Positions 42,778-51,910 of a DNA stretch of 64,000 nt are shown here, one piece after another; the stretch's first letter is position 1; every line of letters begins with the position of its first letter. A program made the translations under genes and the position numbers. The stretch lies in the NCBI GenBank assembly GCA_900491605.1, contig UESW01004011.1, positions 1,159,485 through 1,223,484 on the forward strand, written 5' to 3'. The stretch is from Calamus simplicifolius. Lineage: Eukaryota; Streptophyta; Magnoliopsida; Arecales; Arecaceae. The notes under the pieces were generated by a model that saw only the letters and a program-made list of their open reading frames with translations, did not search any database and was not told where the DNA came from.

Positions 42778-43401
42778 TATTTTTAATGTAATCTCATTTC
42801 AATGTACTGAGTAATCTCATTTTGATGTAATGAAGTCAAGTTTACTTTCAATGTAATGAGTATGTTTACATTTTCATGTAATATCATTTTGAAGTAATGA
42901 GAAAGTTTGATGCATTACTTATGTACATTTCAATTGTAAGTATCTTTGAATATCTTGAATGATTATCCTCAATTGATAATTTGAATGGTAAATAAAGAAT
43001 GATATTGAAAATTAATCATTTCTTCCTAACCTTTTTGTTGATTACAAAAAAGGGGGAGAGATTTTATTTAATCGTATATGCTTTCAATTGCTTTCAATGC
43101 AATCAAATTTTAAATTTGAAAGAGGGAGAGATAATTTGAATATTAAAGGGGGAGAGTTAATTTAAGTAAAGGGAGAGATAATTTGGTTATCATTATGCTT
43201 AAAATTTAAAAGGGAAAAATTATTTGCTTGAACTTAAAATTGAAAATTTTGAATGAATTATAAAATTGAGTTTCATAGGGGGAGCTATCTCATTTAGGGG
43301 GAGCCTCTCAATGAACATAAAAATTGATTTTGGTATCGAAAATTTTTCAATACAAACATGCATATACTCAATGTTTTTGTCATCATCAAAAAGGGGGAGA
43401 T
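42778..43401 (+). other. S3 3' spacer and polypurine tract cluster
   Basis: Purine tracts occur at about 43048 (AAAAAAGGGGGAGAG), 43119, 43147 and 43168, then GGGGGAGCT types at about 43276 and 43295. The last, AAAAAGGGGGAGA at 43389-43400, abuts the 3' LTR. At least seven in 350 bases is characteristic of Sireviruses. The last must be the functional one by position. The bases 42778-43020 hold repeated AATCTCATTT-like words and no gene. Confidence 0.8.
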
Positions 43402-45144
43402 TGTTGAGAAATTTGGGAGATTGTAATTATTTAATTACCCCAACTTTATTGATTTTGATGATTTCCAAAAGCCATGAGTATTTTAAAGGAAATAATGAGT
43501 TTATTAATCAAAAACCTTGAGCTTATTCAAAATGAAAGCAATGGACTCTCAATGTTTAAATTCACTGAGTTTTGAATCAATTTGAAAAAGAAGTTTCAAG
43601 CTCTATATTTAAGATTTCAAAAAGGAATTTTTACATGTTATATTTCAATCAATGATTTCTTGAAACATGTCTTGAATTCATGCTTAATGTCATATTTATT
43701 GTATTCAAGTCAAAATATCATTTAAAATTATTCTGGGACGAATTTCAAAGTCAATCAGAAAATTTCTGATTTTTGATACGTTCCGGAGCCGACTCTAGAG
43801 TTTCAGAGTCGACTCCAGTAAGTAACAGAGATTTCTGATTTTCTCGAGTCGACCCTTGGATTTCAAGAGTCGACCCCTGACTCTGTGCGAGCCGACTCCT
43901 GGACTGTGCGAGCCGACTCCGCTCAAACAACAGAAAGCATGTTTTTTGAGCGCTTCTCGAGTCGACTCCCCATTTTCTTCGAGTCGACCCCCGACTGTCG
44001 GGAGCCGACACTTTGGTTCTTCGCGAGTCGACCCTCTAACGTTTAAAATGTTTCTATTTTTAGTAATCGACTTCGAGCCGACTCCCACAGTGCTCGAGTC
44101 GACTCCGCGAAATCTGGGCGCATTTTTCACGATGACACGTCAGCCCCAACGGTAATATTTTCAAATAACGGCTATATTTCTGTGTTTCTAACGGATATAT
44201 TTTTGCAGAATCTATAAATAGAGGAGCTCTTTTCAAATCAAAATAGAAAAAAGAGAGAAAAGAAAATCTTTCAAAAAGAGGGAAAAACAGAGCTTCATTG
44301 GAAAAATCATTTGAGTCAAGAAAAGAGATTCAAAAGGAGTGAAATCAAAGAGAGAGATTCGTGTGCTCCAGATCTACAATCTACAAAAGTTCAAGAGGAG
44401 ATCCCAAAGCAACCAAGAGCAAATCAAGATCTTCCAACCTAGAAGAAAAAGAAGAAAAGCTTCAACCAACTCCAAAAGCCCCAAAGCTAGGAGAATCTGT
44501 GCTGAGGCCTGATTCCACACTTCAAAGGAGTTGGAGAAGAGAAGAAAAGAAGCCAAGCCTGCATTCAAGCTTATTTAATCAGGCTTTTCTAAACCTAAGT
44601 TTTTATTTTGATTATTCTGCTCAAGAGGAGCTGTTGTATTAAACTCTGATTTATTTTCTTGTGTACTGATTCAATCAGTGGATTGAATCAGTGGAGGTAG
44701 TTGTACCTCGTTGTAAGCTTGGGATAGCTTACGTTTTGGGTTCGTTGTGATCCCGTTAAAAACAACGAGTTGGGTTTTGTGCTGGTAAGCCCGTGTAAAA
44801 CCGGCTGGGTTCGTTGTGATCCCGGAAAAACAACAAGTTTGAGTTGTGAGCTTGTAAAACAACTCGGCTGTAATCTAGGGAGATTATAGTGTGGACCCAA
44901 GTGAATCTTGGGAGTGGACGTAGGTGCTGGTTGCACCGAACCACTATAAAATTATCTTGTGTTTGCCGTGCTCATTTGTCTCTCACTCTATCTCTCTTAT
45001 ATTTCTGTTTGTGCATTGCTTATAAGTTAATTTCTCTCACTTGCACATCTTGAGTTAATTTGTTTAAAACATTTCAAAAAGTCTTAAATTTTTAAGAACC
45101 CAATTCACCCCCCCCCCCCTCTTGGGTTGCCATCTGGGCCAACA
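43402..45144 (+). repeat. S3 3' LTR
   Basis: It matches the 5' LTR over its whole length. The main indel is at about 44243, where 15 bases (AAGAAGAGAATAGAG region of the 5' LTR) are absent. It ends GGGCCAACA, followed by AGACC and then resumed T1 sequence. Confidence 0.93.
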
Positions 45145-45426
45145 AGACCTCTCCTTTTGGAAGCTAAATACTATGATGTTCGTAGATCGGGAACTGAGTT
45201 GTTTGCCGAAGCTGAGTATGAGGAGATCCCGGACATTGACTTTGAAGCTATTCTTAGCACAATCCGAGTCATGGATCTAGAAATTGTTAGCCAAGGGGGA
45301 GAAAGTCCTCAGCGCATTGCCGAAGAACCCGAGGCTCCCCGCCTGGTCACATTCGAAGTGCGTGAATCAAGTTAGCCCTTCCCAAGTGCTACTGAAGCTG
45401 CCTCCGAGGCTGAGCCTAAGTCCTAA
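45145..45426 (+). pseudogene. T1 antisense ORF, copy A, C-terminus
   Basis: It rejoins the frame broken at 34669: LEAKYYDVRRSGTELFAEAE, YEEIPDIDFEAILS, then a Pro/Glu/Ser-rich end. One Gln codon is now TAG at 45373 (it is CAG in copy B). The stop is TAA at 45424-45426. A poly(A) signal follows at 45501. Confidence 0.68.
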
Positions 45427-46188
45427 AGACTACTTTTGTAATATTTCTTTTTTTGTATCCGACGAGGCTTAGCAGAGCCTCACTTTGCAATATCAATATG
45501 AATAAATCTTTGTTTTTCGGTATATTTTTCATTGTTTAGGCGTCGGGTGTTAAAATGACCCTTTTTAGCTCGTCTGCGCCTTGCCTAAACTCAGTTTATA
45601 GTCAAACCGAGTAAGTAAGTCAGTTCTACCAAGGTTTGAAGAATCTTTGATAACTTCATTGAGATAGAAAAAATTGCTCTGCCTCATCGAGACTAATCTG
45701 AAAAGATCTGTGGGAGTGGAAAATAGCTCGACTCTTGCCAAACAAAGAAGATAGCTTGGCTTTTGCCGAAGCAAAGAAGATAGCTCGGCTTTTGCCGAAG
45801 CAAAGGAGATAGCTCAGTACTCACCAAGCAGCATTTCATTTTTCTCAAGGCATTTACTTTGTTGTTAATACGTTATCTTTTATGTTGCAGCTTTATTTTT
45901 TGTATGCGTTAAGTAATCATTCGCTATAGGGCTGCACATTTTTCTGCAGAAGCTTCCTTAGGCTCATTGTACCAAAAATAGATCCTTGCATTTAAGTCTT
46001 CTGATCCAAGATCAAGAGGAGAGCTCTCGCCTTTTATTGTTACGTGGGAAGAGTTTTTCGGTATACCCTACAGAGTATTGAGTTCCAACAAGACATTGAC
46101 ACGTGGTCTTAATTAAATGTGACATGATCATTGCGCCCTGAGTCCCGAAGCTCTCCCTTTTGTCAATAACTGCCCCCCATTTAACATC
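45427..46188 (+). other. T1 spacer between antisense ORF and second unit, copy A
   Basis: AATAAA at 45501-45506 follows the ORF stop by 75 bases. At 45715-45825 there are three tandem units of about 29 bases (GATAGCTCGGCTTTTGCCGA plus AGCAAAGAA), a variant of the CTCGG hairpin. No coding frame is seen otherwise. Confidence 0.55.
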
Positions 46189-46853
46189 TATAAAAAGGAA
46201 GGAGCAAAGGATGCTTGAGCATATCCTAAAAGTTTTTGCATTCTGAGAGCAGAAAGAAATCTGTTCGTCATGTCCCATATCAAAATTGAAAACCATAAGG
46301 CCATATTTTCCTTTTAAGATTTGGCTTGGCCCTGATGGTTGGGATGATGAAGAAGTTGTCAAAAAGCAAGCTATCCTTAAGAAAGAAGTTATGGAGGTCA
46401 TATGCGAAGCGCAGAAGGAGGATAGAGGCCATATTGGAAGCGCACGCGGGTGCTTTCTACTTGGCTCTATCCGTCCATCGTGGAACCATAAAGGCCATAC
46501 GGGGAATGCGATTTTTATAGGCCTCGACTTCCATAGGCCGTCACCAAGGTAACCTTAAATGGTTGCCATTTTGGATCCCTCGGTTTATCCAACTGAAGGT
46601 CCATAGGATGGCTTCCAAGGGAAAAGAAGGCCAAAAGTAAGTTCCATTGGGCTTCTTTTTTCCGTATCGTTAACCTTCTTCTCGGGGATCATAGCTCGAT
46701 AGAGTTCTCTTTTCAAATTTTGCTTTCTAGAACTGAAGCCCCATCGATGCAACGTAGGTCATCGAACTTAATTTGTTCAAGCATTTTCTAGAATTTTCTG
46801 TGTTGTAATGCACTTGTAATCTCCTATATTTGTAATTTCTTGCAATGAATAAA
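46189..46853 (+). other. Putative second plus-strand transcription unit of T1, copy A
   Basis: TATAAAAAGG at 46189-46198 is followed by an ATG at 46270 (short frame MSHIKIENHKAIFSF), an overlapping frame (46326-46520) with MMKKLSKSKLSLRKKLWRSY and LEAHAGAFYLALSVHRGTI, and another (46286-46552) with DGWDDEEVVKKQAILKKEVM. AATAAA lies at 46848-46853. The arrangement promoter, ORF and poly(A) signal is repeated in copy B (55590-56254). I do not recognise the protein and cannot choose between frames. Confidence 0.4.
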
Positions 46854-47379
46854 ATGACTTTCAATTACTTGTCTTCTACTACTGTTTTGTTCCTTTTCTA
46901 CTAAGCGTTAGTTATCTCGACGTACCGATGTTTTTGTATCATTTCGACACATAAATCGTTCATATCCACATTAGTTTTTTCGAATCAATGGGTGCGGGAC
47001 AAAGGCTCGGGCCTGCCGAGACATGGGAACACCTAATAGGGTATCCCTTTGCTAAGGGGGAGACAAACACTTAGCTTTTCTGGGTTTTAAATGGCGGTAC
47101 CCAATTGAATGAAATGCCTATAATGTTATGAGCACTTTAGGGACTTGGCTCTTGCCAAGTATTTTGGCGATTCGGTTTAGGCTTGCTGATGTGCACCGAA
47201 TCATGTTGATCTTTCATGGATAGAGCACATGACTCATCTTAGATTATAGGAAGACATGAGCGGCCATGCTGGCTCTCGATGGAAGTTCAGTCATACCAAA
47301 GCTTCTTGAGAATTTTTACTTAGTTTATAGAAACTATAATGATTGGCTCAGTCATGCCAAGGGATAAAAAGGGTTTTAC
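46854..47379. other. T1 non-coding spacer, copy A
   Basis: No gene or clear repeat is seen. Isolated CTCGG and GCCGAG words appear towards the right as the hairpin array begins. Confidence 0.4.
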
Positions 47380-48300
47380 CCCACTCCACTGAAGTATGAA
47401 GATTGTCGCTCAGCGAACACTCTCTCAGAGAAATTATACCTGGACCAGCCAATATATGAAGCGGCTCGCTTAGACCTGTCGAGATACAGAAAGATTGCTC
47501 GGCCCTGTCGAGGTTCGGAGAAATACCTCAGTGTGCTGAGGTACGGAGAAATTGCTCGGTCTTTCCGAGATTTGGGGAAATAACTCGGCCATGCTGAGGT
47601 ACAAAAAATTGCTCAAAGAAAGATTATATTTTACTTGGCACTGCCAAGGTACGGAGAAATCGCTCGGCCCTGCCAATGTTTGAAAAAATTACTCGGTCCT
47701 GCTGAGGCTCAGAGAAAGATTATATTTTACTTGGTGCTGCCAAGGTGCGGAGAAATCGCTCGGCCATGCCGAGGTTTGGAGAAATCACTCGGTCCCGCTG
47801 AGGCTCAGAGAAAGATTATATTTTACTTGGCATTGCCAAGGTACGGAGAGATAGCTCGGCTTGGTCCTGCCGAGATTCAAAGCAATGGCTCGGTCCTGCA
47901 GAGGTGTGGAGAAAGATTATATTTTACTTGGTGCTGTCAAGGTACGAAGAAATTGCTCGGCTCAGTCCTGTCAAGATTCAAAGCAATGGCTTGATTCTAC
48001 CAAGGTACGAAGAAAGATTATATTTTACTTGGTGCTGCCAAGGTACGAAGAGATCGCTCGGCTCTACTGAGGTTTGAAGAAATCGCTCGGCTCTACTAAG
48101 GCTCAGAGAAAGATTATATTTTACTTGGTACTACTAAGGTACATAGAAATGGCTCGGCCCTGCCAAGATTCAAAGCAATGGCTTGGTCCTACCGAGGTAC
48201 GAAGAAAGATTATATTTTACTTGATGCTGCCAAGGTATGGAGAAATAGCTGGGCTCGGTCTTGCCGATATTCGAAGCAATGGCTCGAAAAGGATATTGTG
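47380..48300. repeat. Tandem hairpin array of T1, copy A
   Basis: The basic unit is about 29 bases, AGAAATCGCTCGGCCCTGCC followed by GAGGTTTGG, whose CTCGG-N5-CCGAG core is self-complementary. Two such units plus a 38-base unit with AAGATTATATTTTACTTGG and its own TTGGYGCTGCCAA inverted repeat form a higher-order unit of about 96 bases, seen about seven times. This is a nested satellite-like array in the 3' non-coding part of a Tat element. Such regions are known to give rise to plant satellite DNA. The open frames on both strands come from the unit length and are not genes. Confidence 0.8.
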
Positions 48301-48430
48301 GATTGGTGATTGAGCAAAACTTGTTCTTCAAAACAACTTTTTGGAGAAGCAATCAAAGCATGAACATTGCAATTTTAAAAATAAAGTCTCATTATTGTAA
48401 ACCGGATTAGTTTAGTAGAAGCATACTTTA

Positions 48431-51088
48431 CTAATGGTATATCTGAAGATTTTTTATCTAGCTCCTGAAGTTTGTAAGTGCTGGGTCTAAGGACCTCTGC
48501 AACTTGATAGGGACCTTTCTAGTTCGGAGATAGCTTTCCTTGCTCTAACGGCTTAGAGACGATGCCTTGTGGAGCACAAGATCACTAGGAAGGAAGGATT
48601 TCCCTTTAACTCGAGAGGAATGATATTGGGCTACCCTTTGTTGATAGGTTGCCATTTGGATCTAAGCTTTCTCTCTGACTTCTTCTATCAAGTCGAGATT
48701 GGTTCGGAGCTGTTTGTCGTTCGACTCTTCTGAATAATTTTTCACCCATGGTTAAGGTAGTCTAATCTCCACAAGAATGATGGCTTCAGTACTAAAGGCC
48801 ATTCTGAACAAAGTTTTACCCCTAGGGACTCTCTGGGTGGTTCAGTAAGCCCATAAACATGATGAAGCTTATCCGCCCATCTGCCATGTGCCCTATTAAG
48901 TCAAGCTTTGATCCCCTGCAGCAAGGTTCGGTTAGTTACTTCTGCCTCACCATTGGCTTGGAGGTGCCCGACCGATGTAAGCCAATGGCGGATGCCATGA
49001 TCTTCACAGAACTCTCAAAATTTAGGATTGTCAAACTATCTATCATTGTCGGTGATGATGGTGTGCGGAAGGCTACCGATAAACAGTGGATCTTCATACA
49101 AAATCTCTAGCCCGAGCTTCAGTTATCTAGTTGACTACCTTGGCCTCGACCCACTTGGTGAAGTAATCAATTACTACGAATAGAAATTTTCTTTGTCTTG
49201 TAGCAAGAGGAAAAGGGCCAAGGATGTCCATCCCCCACTTAGTAAAGGGCCAGGCAGATAGTATTGGTGTTAAGTGAGCAGAAGAAAGCCTCTAGATATT
49301 TGAATGTCGTTGACATGAGTCACAAGCTCGGATGAAATCATCAGAATCCTTCTGCATTGTTGGTCAATAGTATTCTTGGCGCAGCACTTTGTGGCATAAA
49401 GCTTGGCCACCAAAATGACTGCCACAAATGCCTTCATGGACCTTCCGAAGAGCATAATCAGCTTCCGACGACCGAAGGCATTTGAGTAATGAAATGAAGA
49501 ATGATTATTTGTACAGCTGGTCGTCGAGTAGGACATAATGAGATGTTTGCATCTTCAACTTCCTTGCTTCCTTGCTATTGGCTGGAAGTGATCCTTCTTT
49601 AAGGTACTTGAGGATCGGGTCGAACCAAGAAGGCTTGGCCTCAATCTGCATCACTCGACCAACGTTTGTAATGCTGGACTTTTTCAGGATTTTCAAGTAG
49701 AATTTTTGCTCAAGATCCATCGAATTCGTGGTCGCCAGGCGAGATAAAAGGTCAGTGCATGCATTTTCTGTTCTAGGGATCTGAATGACTTCAAGTTTAG
49801 AAAAATGAAAAGACATATCGTGCACCTTTTGGAGATATCGAACCATATTTGGTTCCCGAGCTTCAAATTCTCCCCGCACATGGCCTGCAACCAGTTAGGA
49901 GTCGGTGTATGCATTCAATTTCCTCACCTTCAAGTTGTGGGCAATCCAGAGTTCGGCAAACAAAGCTTCATACTCTGCTTCATTATTAGACACTGGGAAG
50001 GAGAAGCGGATGCCATACTCAAAGGTCGCACCCTCCGGACTGGTGAGGACCAAGCTGGTGCCAGAACCACTCAAGCTGGAGGATCCATCTGAATGAAGCA
50101 GCCACAAAGCTTTGGGCTTTGGCTATTCAAAAATATTCGGAATGAAACCATCCTTTGGTATAGTACATTCAAGGTAAAAACCTGCCAGAATTTGTACTTT
50201 GATGGCTAGACTGATACTGAATATCATGTTCACTCAGCTCAACTTGCCATTTGGTCATCCTTCTTGACACCTTTGGATGATGAATGATTGATTTGATAGG
50301 TTGGTCAGTTAGGGCTACCACAACATGTGCCTAGAAGTAAGATCGTAATTTTTGGACTGACGTTAACAAGGCCAACACCACCTTCTCAATACGAGTGTAA
50401 CTTGTTTCAGCATCCCGAAGTAATATGCTGTCATAATAGATTGGCTTCTAAATTTTGTTTTCTTCTTTGATTAGTATAGACCTGATATCATTCTCTAAGA
50501 CCGTCAGATACAGATATAGCATCTCTCCAAACCTCGGGCTACTAAGAAGAGGTGGTGAGCCAAGATATTTCTTGAGTTCTTCAAAGAATTTATGATAGTC
50601 TGGAGTCCAATAAAAATTCTTGGCCAGCCAAAGTGCCTTGAAGAAGGGCAAACATTTCTTGGTTGATTGGGCAACAAAGCGATTGAGGGCTGCTATCCTT
50701 CCGGTGAGGCATTGCACCTCTTTAACCGACCTTAGAGGCGCCATCTATTGAAGAGCTTGAATTTTCTGTGGATTTGCTTCAATGCCTCGCTAGATGACAA
50801 TGAAGCCCAAGAACTTTTTGGAGTTGGCTCCAAAGGCATATTTGGTTGGATTTAGCTTCATTTGATACCTTCGGAGCATCGCGAAACTCTCTGTAAGATC
50901 ATTGATATGCTGAGACGCTTCCTTGCTCTTGACCAGTATGTTATCAACATAGACCTTCAAGTTTTGATCGATTTATTTTTTGAAAACTTTATTAACCAGT
51001 CTTTGGTATGTTGCCCATGCATCTTTAAACCAAAAGGCATGACTCAATAATAGTAAATACCTCAGTCAGTAATGAAAGTGGTCTTTTC
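48431..51088 (-). pseudogene. T1 pol (RT end, RNase H, integrase), copy A
   Basis: On the minus strand the order is RT with YVDN in place of YVDD (near 50940), the RT thumb (LTGRIAALNRFVAQSTKKCL, about 50700), RNase H (HSDGSSS ... SPEGATFEYGIRF ... SNNEAEYEALFAELW, 49900-50100; PRTENACTDLLSRLATT near 49750), the link region, the integrase zinc site, the core, and a GPYQV-type C-terminal module near 48530. The stop is at 48431-48433. The N-terminal half of RT is missing because the duplication edge cuts it at 51088. Multiple in-frame stops are present. The order RT, RNase H, integrase is Ty3/gypsy. Confidence 0.8.
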
Positions 51089-51140
51089 TCTAAACTCTTT
51101 TTAATGATTCAAAATTTTATATTTCTCTAAACTCTTTTTC
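51085..51140. other. Tandem duplication junction with templated filler
   Basis: T1 pol sequence GTGGTCTTTTCT (to 51088) is followed by CTAAACTCTTTTT and then the S1 LTR copy. The word TTTCTCTAAACTCTTTTT occurs at 51085-51102 and again at 51122-51139. In the undamaged pol of copy B the same position continues CTTCATCCTCGGG (60517). The short repeated word looks like filler copied from the nearby LTR during end joining. Confidence 0.6.
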
Positions 51141-51910
51141 GAACGCTTAAGATTTCAAATCTGAGCTTTTTCTCTTAATATTTCTCTTCTCTATTCTTGT
51201 TTTTCCTCTCTTTTCAAATGGTCAGAACCTCCCTTTTATAAGCTTTTCTTAATCCACATTTTGATGGAAACTAGCCATTAATTATACTTATGGATGAGTT
51301 TAGCACGAAAGAGGAAAGGTCCGTTAAAATCCATTGAAGAAAAGATAGCTGTTGGAGTCATTTCTGACACATCTGAAATTTGCCTCCGATAGATTAGATT
51401 CGGCTCTAAGTCGGGATGCTCAAAATAGTAAAGTTTGTCCATCGCAGAGTCGGCTCTAACTTTTCGTGAGATCGATACATCACGTGCTAGAGTCGGCTCT
51501 AACCAATGCGGAAGTCGGCTCTAATTTTTCTCCGAAAAACATAGTTTCTATTTTTAGATTAAAGTCGGCTTTAATCTCTGCATGAGTTGGCTCTAATTTG
51601 ACATAGAAAAGAGGTTCACTATTCTCATATTAGAGTCGGCTCTAATAAATGCAGGAGTCGGCTCTAATCCATGCCAAAGGTGCCAAACTGTTTCGATACG
51701 CTCCGGAGTTGGCTCTAATCCTCCTAGAGTTGGCTCTAATATCCAAAACTTGACACTTGACACTAGAATTGGATTCAAACTCAATTTTTCTTGGATTTTG
51801 GATAATTAAACATTTTAAATTCCTGAAACACTTAATCAAAATCATTAGTATCATAAGAAATATACTCATATGGTTTTTGTTATACATCAAAATCAATAAT
51901 TAGGTCAAAA
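51099..51910 (-). repeat. S1 LTR fragment, copy B
   Basis: It matches 31306-32116, including the TATA box region and the TAAT-type palindromic array (51405-51745). It ends GGTCAAAA at 51910, followed by an unmutated GATAG. Because the same LTR end sits at the same codon of the antisense ORF in both copies, the two are a duplication and not separate insertions. Confidence 0.85.

Larger units (their letters stand above)
34670..45144 (+). mobile_element. S3: full-length young Sirevirus in copy A
   Basis: This 10,475-base plus-strand element lies between perfect AGACC duplicates (34665-34669 and 45145-45149). The LTRs are 34670-36427 (1758) and 43402-45144 (1743). By eye I count about ten substitutions plus several short indels between them, about 0.6 percent, so the insertion is recent. 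The primer site, gag, protease, integrase, RT, RNase H, internal array, extra ORF and polypurine cluster are all in place. Copy B of the duplicated host has the uninterrupted site at 54541-54550. The coding region has several frameshifts despite the young LTRs. Confidence 0.95.
31306..51088. repeat. Tandem segmental duplication, copy A
   Basis: Apart from Sirevirus S3 (34670-45144), this block is repeated at 51099 to about 60515 in the same order: S1 LTR end, T1 antisense ORF, hairpin array, RT part of pol. Net length is about 9.3 kb against about 9.4 kb for copy B. Most of the difference is a roughly 94-base deletion in copy A within the antisense ORF near 32230. In a 300-base stretch compared by eye (32521-32820) I count 12 substitutions, about 4 percent, mostly C/T or G/A. 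Confidence 0.85.

Noticed and set aside
47635..47994. 119-codon frame across the hairpin array
   Set aside because: It arises from a repeat unit whose length keeps one frame open. The equivalent in copy B is broken at different places.
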